The translations under genes were made by a program, and so were the position numbers. DNA of 64,000 bases, taken from Gimesia maris. Its GTDB lineage: Bacteria > Planctomycetota > Planctomycetia > Planctomycetales > Planctomycetaceae. Location: positions 4,231,001 to 4,295,000 of the forward strand of contig NZ_CP042910.1 of assembly GCF_008298035.1 (NCBI RefSeq). Reading direction: 5' to 3'. Of the stretch, positions 17,901 to 27,639 are shown piece after piece; position 1 is the first letter of the stretch; the number at the start of each line of letters is the position of its first letter. The notes beneath the pieces are model-generated. The model did no database searches. It was not told the origin of the DNA and saw only the letters and a list, made by a program, of their open reading frames with translations.

Positions 17901-20900
17901 TCCAGTGAATCAGAGATATTCTTCTGGGCACTGCCCTGGCTTGTGATCTGGTTTGTTTCACCATTAATTGCCTGGTCACTCAGCCGGCCGATTACTAGAC
18001 GTGGGATTCAGTTTTCCGAATTAGAACATCATTTTCTGGAAAAATTATCAAGAAAAACCTGGCGGTACTTCGAAGAGTATGTCACCGAAGAAGAGAACTG
18101 GCTGCCACCAGACAATATTCAGCAGAACCCCAATCTGGAGATAGCGACACGTACCAGCCCTACGAACATAGGCATGGCGTTGCTCTCCGAACTGGCGGCT
18201 TACGATTTCGGCTACTGCTCTGCCTCTCAGTTCCTTAATCGAACTCGAAAGACCTTTAAGACACTCGACAGGATGGAACGCCATCGTGGACACTTCTTCA
18301 ACTGGTATGACACTCGCACCCTTCATCCATTGCATCCCCAATATGTTTCTATGGTTGACAGTGGTAATTTAGCTGCCAATCTGCTGGTTCTCAGTAGCGG
18401 CATTAGAGAACTGAGCGAAGCGAACCTCATGCCCAGACGCATGTTTGCAGGCTTGCGCGATACGCTGCGGGTTCTGCTGGATGTGATTCTGAGTTTTGAC
18501 GGAATGTCGATAGACGCTGACTTTCGTCGCAGAATTGAACGACAGATCGAAGTGCTGAATCGCGCTCCTGATTCTCTGCAGGCTGCGAATGTCCTGCTGG
18601 CGCAAATGACAGTAGAAGCTGCTGAGTTCATTACATTAGCAGACTCGGATCCGGAACTCATGTGGTGGGTACTCGCTTATGAGCGATCCTGTCAGGAACA
18701 TCGGGCCGACCTGCTGCACCTGGCAGTCTGGCTCACTCTCCCCAAATCTCCCGATATTTGGGAAGACGCTTCGGAATTGAAGCAGTTGGCATCCGCTCTC
18801 AAACAGTTAGATACCGCAACAGGATTGCGAGATGTCGCAAAGCTGCAAACGACCTTGCTGCCACTGATCCAGGAAGCAAAACAGGTCGCAAATACTGAAA
18901 CCTCTGAATGGCTGGTGCAGTTAGGTGCCTCAATAGGTATTGCCGCAGACCGTGCGGCCGCCAGAATCAGAACGTTTGAAGAATTGGCTTTACAGTGTCG
19001 CGAATTAGCAGACATGGACTTCGGGTTATTGTATGACTCATCCCGAGATTTGTTTGCGATTGGATATAACGTCAGCGAGCGGCGACTTGATGCCGGTTAC
19101 TATGACCTGCTCGCCTCAGAAGCGCGTCTGGCCAGCTATATCGTCATTGCACAGGGACAATTCGGCCAGGAGCACTGGTTCGCATTGGGACGTCTGCTGA
19201 CCAGCGCAGGAAGCCTGCCGGCATTGTTGAGCTGGAGTGGCTCCATGTTTGAATATTTGATGCCTCTGCTGGTGATGCCCAATTACGAGAATACGCTGCT
19301 CGATCGTACTTATCACGCAGCTGTTCGCAGACAAATCGAATACGGACGGCAATATCGAGTTCCATGGGGAATTTCTGAGTCAGGTTATAATACGTTAGAC
19401 CAACACCGGACGTATCAGTATCGAGCATTCGGCGTACCCGGCCTGGGACTGAAACGGGGACTGGCGGAAGACCTGGTCATTGCTCCGTATGCAAGCGTGC
19501 TGGCTTTAATGGTCGAACCGCAGGCTGCCTGTGAGAATCTCCAGCATCTGGCAGCAGATGGTCAACTGGGGGCCTGTGGCTTCTATGAGGCAGTCGACTA
19601 CACACCTTCACGATTGCCACCTGGTGCGGAAAGTGTAACAGTGAAACAGTTCATGGCACACCATGAAGGGATGAGCCTGCTCTCACTGGCATATGTTCTG
19701 CTTGATAAACCGATGCAGCGCCGCTTTCTGGCTGATCCCATGCTGCGGGCAGCGGAACTGCTCTTACAGGAACGCGTTCCCAGAGCCACAGCGCCGGTTC
19801 TCCCGCACGAAAGCGAAACACGAGCCACACACCTTGCATCACCAGAAGAAACGGGCAGCATGCGTGTGATTACCAATCCTGACAGTCCCGTAGTGGAAGC
19901 CCATCTTCTCTCGAACGGCAGATATCATGTTGTTGTAACGAGTGCGGGAGGAGGCTACAGCAGATGGCACGATCTGGCTGTCACACGCTGGCGTGAAGAT
20001 GCAACTCGAGATAACTATGGCAGCTTCTGTTATCTGCGCGATGTAGACAGCAGAATCATGTGGTCGAATGCCTGGCAGCCGACCACCAGCCCCACCAGAG
20101 GCTACGAAGCAATCTTCACACAGGCACGGGCCGAGTTCCGCCGTTCTGATGCGGGCATTGAAACGTATACTCAAATCAGTGTCTCCCCGGAAGATGACAT
20201 CGAACTGCGTCGTGTCACTCTGACAAATCGATCCGAATCGTCACGCAGGATTGAAGTGACCAGTTATGCTGAAGTCGTGTTAGCAGTACAACCTCAGGAT
20301 GAGGCACATCCCGCCTTCAGCAATCTGTTTGTCCAGACGGAACTGGTCCCCAATCACAAGGCAATTTACTGTACCCGTCGTCCCCGCTCTACCGAAGAAC
20401 ATCCGCCATGGATGACACACATGATGACCGTCAGGGGAGTCACAGTGGGGGAGCCGTCTTACGAAACAGACCGCATGCAGTTCATCGGCCGCCAGCGGAC
20501 GCTTGTAGCGCCTGTTGTTTTCGATCGTATTGCTCCACTTTCCAACTCTGCCGGGCCGGTACTCGATCCTGTTGTCAGTATTCGCCAGACAGTACTGCTA
20601 CTACCTAACGAAGCGGTTAGCATTGATATCGTAACGGGAGTCTCAGAGTCACGGGCTGGCGTCGAAGCGTTGTCTGAAAAATACAGCGATCACAGTCTGG
20701 CTGATCGTGTGTTTGATCTTGCCTGGACCCACGGTCATATTCTGCTGCAGCAATTAAGTGCTTCTGAAATGGATGCGCAGATTTATGGCCGACTGGCCAG
20801 TTCAATCATTTATGCATCGTCTCTCAGGCGTGCCAAAACGAGCATTCTCAGCCTCAATCGACAGGGACAATCGGGGCTGTGGGGCTACGGTATCTCGGGA

Positions 20901-23744
20901 GATCTCCCTATCGTACTGGTTCGAATTCGCGACCATGAACGAATTGGTCTCGTTAAGCAGGCCGTGCAGGCACATGCCTACTGGCGTTTGAAAGGGCTCG
21001 CCGTCGATCTGGTCATCTGGAACGAAGACGATTCGGTGTATCGACAGTCATTGCAGGATGAGATCGCTGATCTGGTTGCTGCCAGTTCGGAAGCAGTACT
21101 CATCGACCGGCCCGGCGGTATCTTTATACGTCGTGGCGAACAGATGTCTGAAGAAGACCGTATCTTACTGCAGACTGTGGCACGTATTGTCTTATTAGAT
21201 GATGCCGGAACATTACAGGAACAGGCGGAGCGATTCGGGCGAACGGATGTTGCAGTCCCGTATCTGATTCCGAGTCGTGTTCTGAAGACGCAACCTCTCG
21301 TCGATAATCCTCCTCAATATGATCTGGCATTTTTCAACGGACTGGGGGGCTTCAGTCAGGATGGCCACGAATACATCACCATTCTGGCCACTGGCAAGAC
21401 AACACCCGCGCCGTGGGTGAATGTGATTGCCAACTCGCAGCTTGGTACTGTGGTTTCGGAAGGGGGCAGCGCTTACACCTGGGCGGAAAACAGCCATGAA
21501 TACCGACTGACCCCGTGGCATAACGATCCTGTCTCCGATATCAGCGGCGAAGCAATTTACATACGGGATGACGAAACCGGACTGTTCTGGTCTCCCTCCC
21601 CGCTACCGAAACGGGGACAAAACACATACATCATCCGACATGGGTTCGGCTATAGTATTTTTGATTACACGGAAGACGGTCTGACAACAGAACTGAGTGT
21701 CTACGTGGCGACAGATGCGCCGGTCAAATTCTGTAAGCTGAAAATCACGAACCGCTCAGGACGTCCTCGCGAACTGTCCATCTCCAGTTACTGGGGGCTG
21801 GTACTAGGCGATTCAAGCAGCAAATCTGCAATGCACATTGTGACGGAAATCGATCCAGCGAGTGACGCGATCCTGGCTCGTAACGTCTATAGTCCCGAGT
21901 TTGGGGACCGTGTCGCCTTTTTCAATTGCAGTGAAACCAACCGTTCTGTGACGGGCGACCGTACCGAGTTTTTAGGACGTAATGGCAAATTCGACAATCC
22001 GTCCGCCTTGCGACGTGTGCGACTCTCCGGTCGCGTCGGCGCAGGCCATGATCCCTGTGCAGCGATCCAGGTTCCCTTGCAGTTAGCAGACGGACAGGAG
22101 CGAATCATTACTTTCACCAGTGGCGCTGCTGGCGGAGTTGCAGAAGCGAAAGCGCTGGCACAGCAGTATCGCACGGTTGAAAGTGCGCATCGCGCGATTG
22201 AAGGCGTCTGGGATTACTGGAGTCGAACTCTGGGAGTCATTCATCTGGAAACGCCTGATGCGTCGGTGAATTTTCTGGCCAACGGCTGGCTTGTCTATCA
22301 GACCCTGGCCTGCCGCATGTGGGCTCGCTCCGGATTTTATCAGTCGGGTGGCGCCTTTGGATTCCGCGATCAACTGCAGGATGCGATGGCCCTGGTCTAT
22401 GCTCAGCCGCAGATACTACGAGAGCACCTGCTCCGCGCCGCAGCGCATCAGTTCCGCGAAGGAGATGTACAACACTGGTGGCATCCCCCAGTCGGCCGCG
22501 GCGTAAGGACACATTTCTCCGATGATTATCTGTGGCTGCCTCTCGCGATCTGCCGTTATGTCGGAATCACCGGAGACACAGGCATCCTCGACGAAAATGT
22601 GCCTTTCCTCACATCGCGCCCACTGCGCGATGATGAAGAATCCAATTACGATTTGCCGCAAATCTCAGACGAAGTTGGCACACTCTTTGAACATGGTATT
22701 CGAGCCATCGATAACGGACTGAGGTTTGGTGAGCATGGTCTGCCATTGATGGGCTGTGGCGACTGGAATGACGGCATGAATCTTGTCGGCGCAGAGGGGC
22801 GCGGGGAGAGCGTGTGGCTCGGGTTCTTTCTGTTTCATGTGCTCACTCAGTTTGCCGAGCTGGCATTGAGACAAGGCGATGAAGTGATCTCTGATCGCTA
22901 CACACTGGAAGCGGGACGACTCCGTGGAAATATCGAAGAGCATGGCTGGGATGGAGAATGGTATCGCCGCGCCTACTTTGATGATGGCACGCCACTAGGC
23001 TCAGCTACGAATGAAGAATGCCAGATCGATGCCATCGCACAGAGCTGGTCGATTCTCTCTGGTGCCGGTCCAGAAAATCGAACCAGTGTCGCTATGGAAA
23101 GTGTGAATCGCCGCCTCGTGCGAAGCGATGACCGCCTGATCCAGTTACTCGATCCCCCCTTCGACAAGTCAGACCTCAACCCCGGCTATATTAAAGGTTA
23201 CGTTCCCGGCGTTCGTGAAAATGGCGGTCAATATACTCACAGTGCAATCTGGACTGTCATGGCGACTGCCGCAATGGGAGACAGCAGTCGTGCCTGGGAA
23301 CTGTTCTCACTGATCAATCCTGTTTTGCATGGCTCTACCCCGGACGAGATTTCAACCTACCGTGTAGAACCATATGTCGTGGCCGCTGATGTCTACGGTG
23401 TCAAACCACACACCGGTCGAGGTGGATGGACCTGGTATACCGGTTCAGCCGGCTGGATGTACCGACTGATTGTAGAATCGCTACTGGGATTGAACCTAGA
23501 TGTAGACAAGTTGAGCCTGAAGCCCTGCCTTCCGGCTGATTGGACTGAATTTAAGATTCATTATCGCTATCGCGAAACGTTCTACCATATCACGATCCGC
23601 AACGGCAACTCAGCTACAGCAGTCTGCCGCATGACACTGGATGGCGAGGAGTTATCAGACAATATTATAACTCTCGTGGACGACCTTCAGGATCATGAAG
23701 TCGAAATCAACATGAGACCGAAGGAACATTCGAACTATGAGTGA
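14985..23744 (+). CDS. ndvB: Cyclic beta-1,2-glucan synthase, NdvB/Cgs type
   Basis: This giant inner-membrane enzyme makes cyclic beta-1,2-glucan from UDP-glucose in the families known. The start is firm: ATG with ctaggagg six bases upstream. At 2919 residues it is slightly longer than proteobacterial relatives. In order it has an N-terminal soluble region, membrane segments at about 420-475, a GT84 domain (DTDTQLPRDAA at about 640, SHDLIEGAYCRSALVSDV at about 750, RRHRWIRGDWQIAGW at about 785), more membrane segments at about 830-1010, a glycoamylase-like domain (RTSPTNIGMALLSELAAYDFG, SESGYNTLDQHRTYQYRAFG, AHHEGMSLLSL) and a C-terminal GH94-type phosphorylase domain (FRDQLQDAMA, WWHPPVGRGVRTHFSDDYLW, GCGDWNDGMN). 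All hallmark motifs look intact. Its place behind the cyanophycin genes is unusual. Confidence 0.93.
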   Translation: MYVPDIWQKLYRLISFRQFRHQEPSLVRPIDEAPLRAELFSIDQLERHAKLIAASHKLASGQSRDELLPRLDENQRILNETYDLVAAAEDLNRRIEPAAEWLLDNFYLVEEQIRAIRRLLPPSYSRELPRLANGSAASYPRVYDIALELIAHIDGRIDAHSLDSFIASYESVQTLKLGELWALPLMLRLALIENLRRVAVRIATARRDRDLANDWADRMVKVVEQKPTDLILVLADMARTNPHLSGAFLAELTRHLQGQNPNFAFANSWLEHRLADQVLTIEQVVQTEGQAQAVDQVSIGNSINSLRFLNSNDWRLFIEKHSLVERTLTGDPSHIYAQMDFATRNRYRRAVEGIARRSKFTEYDVALKAVQLAENHASDKPEDRAAHVGYYLIGHGRPVLECLVEMRLTPAVMLDKLRRRFPLTCYLSTMTFFTLAATLLFFAAAHHSRVSWQGLALLAIPVLICASHLGMGIVNWFSMQLFRPQSLPRMNYEQGIPPEHRTLVAVPTMLTSAAGIEHLLEGMEIRYLANRDSNLHFALVTDLVDADAEVLPADAHLVSLIRDGIQLLNQRYASDRSDRFYLFHRSREWNAQEGVWMGHERKRGKLADLNATLRGKQGLFTELVGELEILQSVKYVITLDTDTQLPRDAARLMVGTLAHRLNHPVFDTRKSRVVEGHTILQPRVAVSLNSAQQSHFVQLYAGAPGIDPYTRVVSDVYQDLFGEGSFIGKGIYDVDSFEMSCNNFPENTILSHDLIEGAYCRSALVSDVTLYEEYPSRYLADIGRRHRWIRGDWQIAGWLFPWVRNRAGKSMRNPISALSWWKIFDNLRRSLISLAMLSILLVSWLLVPDLAAVSLLFLTCIVFLPTILDTLTNLFQKPVDLPSRLHVRETLQATGRPLAQNVLSFVFLPYETYICCDAIIRTLVRMFWTKRRLLEWKTASDSERGSDGSLSSTIYQMMIAPASAILLALILYSSESEIFFWALPWLVIWFVSPLIAWSLSRPITRRGIQFSELEHHFLEKLSRKTWRYFEEYVTEEENWLPPDNIQQNPNLEIATRTSPTNIGMALLSELAAYDFGYCSASQFLNRTRKTFKTLDRMERHRGHFFNWYDTRTLHPLHPQYVSMVDSGNLAANLLVLSSGIRELSEANLMPRRMFAGLRDTLRVLLDVILSFDGMSIDADFRRRIERQIEVLNRAPDSLQAANVLLAQMTVEAAEFITLADSDPELMWWVLAYERSCQEHRADLLHLAVWLTLPKSPDIWEDASELKQLASALKQLDTATGLRDVAKLQTTLLPLIQEAKQVANTETSEWLVQLGASIGIAADRAAARIRTFEELALQCRELADMDFGLLYDSSRDLFAIGYNVSERRLDAGYYDLLASEARLASYIVIAQGQFGQEHWFALGRLLTSAGSLPALLSWSGSMFEYLMPLLVMPNYENTLLDRTYHAAVRRQIEYGRQYRVPWGISESGYNTLDQHRTYQYRAFGVPGLGLKRGLAEDLVIAPYASVLALMVEPQAACENLQHLAADGQLGACGFYEAVDYTPSRLPPGAESVTVKQFMAHHEGMSLLSLAYVLLDKPMQRRFLADPMLRAAELLLQERVPRATAPVLPHESETRATHLASPEETGSMRVITNPDSPVVEAHLLSNGRYHVVVTSAGGGYSRWHDLAVTRWREDATRDNYGSFCYLRDVDSRIMWSNAWQPTTSPTRGYEAIFTQARAEFRRSDAGIETYTQISVSPEDDIELRRVTLTNRSESSRRIEVTSYAEVVLAVQPQDEAHPAFSNLFVQTELVPNHKAIYCTRRPRSTEEHPPWMTHMMTVRGVTVGEPSYETDRMQFIGRQRTLVAPVVFDRIAPLSNSAGPVLDPVVSIRQTVLLLPNEAVSIDIVTGVSESRAGVEALSEKYSDHSLADRVFDLAWTHGHILLQQLSASEMDAQIYGRLASSIIYASSLRRAKTSILSLNRQGQSGLWGYGISGDLPIVLVRIRDHERIGLVKQAVQAHAYWRLKGLAVDLVIWNEDDSVYRQSLQDEIADLVAASSEAVLIDRPGGIFIRRGEQMSEEDRILLQTVARIVLLDDAGTLQEQAERFGRTDVAVPYLIPSRVLKTQPLVDNPPQYDLAFFNGLGGFSQDGHEYITILATGKTTPAPWVNVIANSQLGTVVSEGGSAYTWAENSHEYRLTPWHNDPVSDISGEAIYIRDDETGLFWSPSPLPKRGQNTYIIRHGFGYSIFDYTEDGLTTELSVYVATDAPVKFCKLKITNRSGRPRELSISSYWGLVLGDSSSKSAMHIVTEIDPASDAILARNVYSPEFGDRVAFFNCSETNRSVTGDRTEFLGRNGKFDNPSALRRVRLSGRVGAGHDPCAAIQVPLQLADGQERIITFTSGAAGGVAEAKALAQQYRTVESAHRAIEGVWDYWSRTLGVIHLETPDASVNFLANGWLVYQTLACRMWARSGFYQSGGAFGFRDQLQDAMALVYAQPQILREHLLRAAAHQFREGDVQHWWHPPVGRGVRTHFSDDYLWLPLAICRYVGITGDTGILDENVPFLTSRPLRDDEESNYDLPQISDEVGTLFEHGIRAIDNGLRFGEHGLPLMGCGDWNDGMNLVGAEGRGESVWLGFFLFHVLTQFAELALRQGDEVISDRYTLEAGRLRGNIEEHGWDGEWYRRAYFDDGTPLGSATNEECQIDAIAQSWSILSGAGPENRTSVAMESVNRRLVRSDDRLIQLLDPPFDKSDLNPGYIKGYVPGVRENGGQYTHSAIWTVMATAAMGDSSRAWELFSLINPVLHGSTPDEISTYRVEPYVVAADVYGVKPHTGRGGWTWYTGSAGWMYRLIVESLLGLNLDVDKLSLKPCLPADWTEFKIHYRYRETFYHITIRNGNSATAVCRMTLDGEELSDNIITLVDDLQDHEVEINMRPKEHSNYE

Positions 23745-23833
23745 AACTGTAGAAATCTGTTAGAAGACGCTGGTAAACGACTGAAGCCGGGATCAGCTTC
23801 CAATAGCACAATCAAATATTTACAACAGATTAT

Positions 23834-23856
23834 CGGGTACTTGTCTGGCATACCCG
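23834..23856 (+). terminator. Possible terminator after the glucan synthase gene
   Basis: A cgggta/tacccg stem with an 11-base loop is followed by ctatttcgtttt about 90 bp after the stop. The stem is short, so this is only a candidate. Confidence 0.35.
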
Positions 23857-24142
23857 CTATTTCGTTTTATGAAACTCTCACGATTAAAGTAATTAAAGAT
23901 CCACTATGAGATGATTGAAGAACCAGCTCCTGAACAAGTTAGCAGAACCATTGATTAGACGTACTGCCGACTGCCAAGGCTAGAGTCAAAGGATCAATCG
24001 TAATTCTGCAAAAATGTATGAGATTACGGGACGAGTTTGACGTCCGTTTTATTATTCGTTATTCTGTAGTTTTTATTGTAACAACGGACCAGCCATCTTC
24101 GCAAACCCCTACCATATAACAACTTAATTTTGAATCAGCGTA

Positions 24143-24379
24143 TTCGGGACGCAGAGGTCGCAAGTTCAAATCTTGTCATCCCGACTTTTATGTCGTTTTA
24201 TATCTAGGACTTATGAAATAGCCTTCTGGTCCGATATTCTGTGATTTTTTTCTTGCATAGTACGATGCTCTAATCCGCCCGGAAACGCTGCTCCCGCCTC
24301 CTGAACTGCAAACGGCCCCTTCTCATAGATCCGACGATTAAATCGCTCCTGAGAGACTGTCCGATGTCTGGCTGATATC
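24143..24379 (+). repeat. Attachment-site repeat copy 2, containing the 3' half of tRNA-Pro(CGG)
   Basis: Bases 24143-24205 are identical to 6045-6107, including the tRNA-Pro 3' half (24143-24184). Homology with indels continues to about 24379 (gatgtctggctgatatca). Upstream bases do not form the 5' half of a tRNA. This copy lies inside the 685-bp gap 23745-24429, which otherwise shows no gene; a fragment near 24053-24075 echoes the ttattctgta motif of the repeat tail. Confidence 0.85.
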
Positions 24380-24429
24380 AGTCTTATTACTGATATTGAT
24401 TGCTGTCTCAACAATTCTCTTCCAGGACC

Positions 24430-27312
24430 TCAAAAAGAAAGCAGTTCTGTTTCATCTTTCAGGGAAGCGAAAAAATGGTCAGTCTCATCAACCCAGTCAG
24501 TCAGCTTTCTCACTCCCGGATCTAGTGTCGCTTCCATCATTCCTGTTTCATCATGTTCGTATCCAAGAAGATGTCCCAGTTCATGGTAAATGACTGTGTA
24601 GAGGTCAATCTTACCTTCGGCCTCACTCCCCGACAAAGCGATCAATGTTAAGCGACTATCAAATGCATAATCGCTATGATCCAGAGGAGTCTTATCGACA
24701 AACCAGCCATAACCTGCGGCACTTTGATCGATAATAACAGTGTTAGCAGATGCCAACCCCAGGGTATCCCCTGCTAAATCTTTAATCTGTACCTGAACCT
24801 GGACAAGTTTTGATTGTTCGCTGGCGTCGAGGTGAGGAGTCAGGTGATTCTTCGCTGTTTCCAGCATATGCTCCGCCGCGGTTTGTGATAAATAGTCTTC
24901 ACTCTGCTGCGACTGCTGAGTGGACGTTACCAGCAACCTGTGATTCCAGGCATCCGGATAATTGTTGGGATAATTTATAACTGACTGATTGTTTTTTGAT
25001 TTACCGTAATTCTTTACCAGTGCAACCAAATCACGGTAGTCAATCCTGTCGTTCTGATCATAATCGGCAAACCAGGCGTACTCGGAATTCGATTCACTGG
25101 GACGAGTATTATACATGCTGATCTGTTGTATCAGATCGCGATAATCAATCTTGTCGTCATCGTTCAAATCAAAAGGATTCGCCCAGATACTGGCTCCGAT
25201 ATTCGGATTAACAGTTGTGATTTCAGGAACATCAGCAACGACATTGATTTGAGGTGAAATCAGCTCAAACCCTAGATCAAACGGGCCGATACTTTGTGCT
25301 TCCAGATCCAGGGAGACCTGATCATCGGGCAGTGAGTCAAACTGAATTCTCGCGAATAAGAGACGATCGTTTACCCCTAAATCAGTCTCGGTTGTTTCAG
25401 CTGAAAGGGTTTCAATCAGACCGGTTTCATCATCGATTATGCCCGACTGATTTTGAGTAAAACTGGATCCGAATTCGATTGCAGTCGCGGAAGTATATTG
25501 AGTATTGTAGCTGAAATCAAAATTAACGGCAGCAATTCCTTGACTTGACGAATTAGCCGTGCTGACCCAGATCTCGACCCAGAAGGAATCCCATTCGTTG
25601 ATCCAGTCCTGATTCTGCGGGAGCGAGACGTTTTCTCCATTTCCGTCTGTCACAGTGGGAGTAGACACAACACGCAGACTGATTTCTTCCGAAAGATCAG
25701 CATCAACGATCGCGATGAACTGTAAGTCGTTGTCGAGTTTAAAGGAGAATGTAACTTCCCCCTTGTTATTGATCCCATCTCCATTATTTTCCAGAAAGAT
25801 GTGCTCGTTATTGCCTGCAAAGTAGATTTGAGAAATCGTGGCCCCCTCGAATGCATCTCCGGTACGAACAATTTCCTTGAGACCGGTTACATCATCATAA
25901 AAAAACAATGCATCTCGCAGAGTACTGGAGTCATTACCGTCCCAGATTGATGCGGTAAACGCCACTTGTCCCGCATCATTCAGGGTATATTTTTGAATGT
26001 TGTAAATCTGCAGATCACTGTCTGGTACTGCCTGACCTTCCTTCACGATGGTTTTCAGGTCACTCCTCCCACTGCCGTCATCACTCCGGAAGAGGACTTT
26101 ATTATTCAAAACATCTTTCCCGGTAAACACAACGTCCCCGCGATTATTCAGTACTAGATCTTCTAATCCACTGTCATAATAAATTTCATTATCAGGCAGG
26201 ATGTCTCCATTACGTGCCAGTTCTTTCAATGTCCCATTCCCGGCAACCACAAATACACTTCTGACGATCGTTCCATTGTCTCCCTCGTCGACGTGTGATC
26301 TGAAGGCAATGTCCCCAGCCTCATTGATTAAAGACGAACTGATCAATCCGTTCGACCTCAATTTTTCACCGAATGAACCAAAAGCCTCTCCCTCTTGCAT
26401 GACAACTCTCAATGGTGATCCATCTCCATTACTGACGTAGATTCCGTCCGGGACTGAAGAATTCAAAGTATGTCCCCAAAACGCCACCTGTCCTGCATTG
26501 TTGATCGACGTAGAATAGAAGTCGGTAAAGCCGTTTGTGGCGGAACCGGGAATCAATTGACCTTCCCGGACGATCTCAATCAGGTTTCCATTTGCGTCCG
26601 TGCTGAAAATGACCCGATTATCTGCGTTCCCATTATCGGTATCATACAAATCGGTTCTGAAAGCAATTCGTCCGGAATTGTTCACTGTCACATAAGTATT
26701 TTCCAGATCATCAAACTTGCCATTAGTACTTCCGTTCGTCGCACCGGGAGCATCGCTGCCTTCCTGAACCAGTAAGAGCGGTTCACTGCCATTACTGCCG
26801 AGAAAAATCCCCGTGTTTTCCCAATAATTGGCTCCATTGAAACGATCAACAAACACAGCCTGGCCGCTGTCGTTGAAAGGCAACGGAATCAAGGAAGCGG
26901 ATCCTGAGATCCCGTCGTAGAGCGTCCCCTCTTGAATCGCCGGAACCGGTTGTTTTTGCCGTGTAATATTTAAAATTGTGCCCGCTGATGAGCCTTGGAA
27001 GAGTCCCGAATTACTTGATGTGAGAGAGCCCGTGACATTTGCCTGAAATAAAACCAGCCCGGACTCGTTGATAATCGGCTCCTCGCTGAAATTACTGAAA
27101 TTGCCATCGTTGTTTCCCGTGTCAAGATTGGGGGCGTTATCACCCGAGCGGACAATTACATCGTCGGATGTCAACATGCCTGCCAGCAAACGACGTTCTT
27201 CCAGCAACTGCACCTGTGAGATGCTGTTCCCTGCCTGGTATAATTTACGTTTACTGCGTGTGTTTCGCGTAAATGAATTCGATTTCAGAAAACGGTTCAG
27301 AAATGGAAGCAT
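24430..27312 (-). CDS. Large secreted protein with NxxGxVxF-type repeats, dockerin domain and metzincin-like C-terminus
   Basis: The 960-residue protein starts with a basic leader and QLLEERRLLAG (about 35-45), the N-terminal signature of many exported planctomycete proteins. Residues 50-540 are tandem beta repeats built on NxxGxVxF (INESGLVLFQANV, NNSGRIAFRTD, NNAGQVAFWGH, NNRGDVVFTGK, LNDAGQVAFTAS). A cohesin-like stretch follows. A type I dockerin domain (about 712-770) has two calcium loops, DLNDDDKIDYRDL and DYDQNDRIDYRDL. The C-terminus holds HELGHLLGYEH (His910, Glu911, His914, His920), the metzincin zinc motif, then GMM as a Met-turn candidate. Protease activity is inferred. The opposite strand also holds long open frames, which I take as shadows. 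Confidence 0.8.
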   Translation of the reverse strand: MLPFLNRFLKSNSFTRNTRSKRKLYQAGNSISQVQLLEERRLLAGMLTSDDVIVRSGDNAPNLDTGNNDGNFSNFSEEPIINESGLVLFQANVTGSLTSSNSGLFQGSSAGTILNITRQKQPVPAIQEGTLYDGISGSASLIPLPFNDSGQAVFVDRFNGANYWENTGIFLGSNGSEPLLLVQEGSDAPGATNGSTNGKFDDLENTYVTVNNSGRIAFRTDLYDTDNGNADNRVIFSTDANGNLIEIVREGQLIPGSATNGFTDFYSTSINNAGQVAFWGHTLNSSVPDGIYVSNGDGSPLRVVMQEGEAFGSFGEKLRSNGLISSSLINEAGDIAFRSHVDEGDNGTIVRSVFVVAGNGTLKELARNGDILPDNEIYYDSGLEDLVLNNRGDVVFTGKDVLNNKVLFRSDDGSGRSDLKTIVKEGQAVPDSDLQIYNIQKYTLNDAGQVAFTASIWDGNDSSTLRDALFFYDDVTGLKEIVRTGDAFEGATISQIYFAGNNEHIFLENNGDGINNKGEVTFSFKLDNDLQFIAIVDADLSEEISLRVVSTPTVTDGNGENVSLPQNQDWINEWDSFWVEIWVSTANSSSQGIAAVNFDFSYNTQYTSATAIEFGSSFTQNQSGIIDDETGLIETLSAETTETDLGVNDRLLFARIQFDSLPDDQVSLDLEAQSIGPFDLGFELISPQINVVADVPEITTVNPNIGASIWANPFDLNDDDKIDYRDLIQQISMYNTRPSESNSEYAWFADYDQNDRIDYRDLVALVKNYGKSKNNQSVINYPNNYPDAWNHRLLVTSTQQSQQSEDYLSQTAAEHMLETAKNHLTPHLDASEQSKLVQVQVQIKDLAGDTLGLASANTVIIDQSAAGYGWFVDKTPLDHSDYAFDSRLTLIALSGSEAEGKIDLYTVIYHELGHLLGYEHDETGMMEATLDPGVRKLTDWVDETDHFFASLKDETELLSF

Positions 27313-27537
27313 CGCTATTCTTTCTTTTATTGCGAGAAGACCACGAATGGAGCACGACTCAGAAATCGCCTCCCAATAAATAGATCACCATTTGTGAATA
27401 TTTACCGTCTTGAGCAGGAGATTTTTCATAATAAAAACGACTTGTTTTCTGGTTCTTGAATTGAGTGACTCGTTGTCATAAAGATCAAGAATGGCGATCT
27501 CATCCCGACAGCTCAGAAAAACTATTCCTGAAAAATC

Positions 27538-27579
27538 AAAAAAACGAGACGGGAACGCCCTCTACTCGCTCCCGCCTCG
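27538..27579 (-). terminator. Rho-independent terminator of the SHD1-domain gene
   Basis: On the minus strand a 13-bp stem (cgaggcgggagcg with cgttcccgtctcg, two G-T pairs) and a 9-base loop are followed by seven T. It lies about 60 bp beyond the stop at 27640. The rest of 27313-27639 shows no gene and must hold the promoter of the dockerin protein. Confidence 0.75.
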
Positions 27580-27639
27580 CGACAGCCCCGTCAGAAAGGG
27601 GTTTCACGTAAGTCACTACCCTATAGAATGTTCAGCAAC

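Larger units (their letters stand above)
6045..24205. mobile_element. Putative genomic island bounded by tRNA-Pro 3'-half direct repeats
   Basis: The segment lies between two same-orientation copies of a 63-bp perfect core. It contains a lipoprotein gene, a broken serine recombinase, the cyanophycin cluster and the giant glucan synthase. Neither repeat has the 5' half of the tRNA, so the intact tRNA-Pro gene should lie to the left of the window. That would make this the second unit of a tandem island array whose first unit carries the tyrosine recombinase at 4354-5931. There is no tyrosine integrase inside the segment, so it may no longer move by itself. The island interpretation is inference; the repeats are directly seen. 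Confidence 0.5.

Noticed and set aside
24196-27379. Plus-strand genes opposite the dockerin protein
   Set aside because: They are shadows of one long frame with clear repeats, dockerin loops and HExxH motif.
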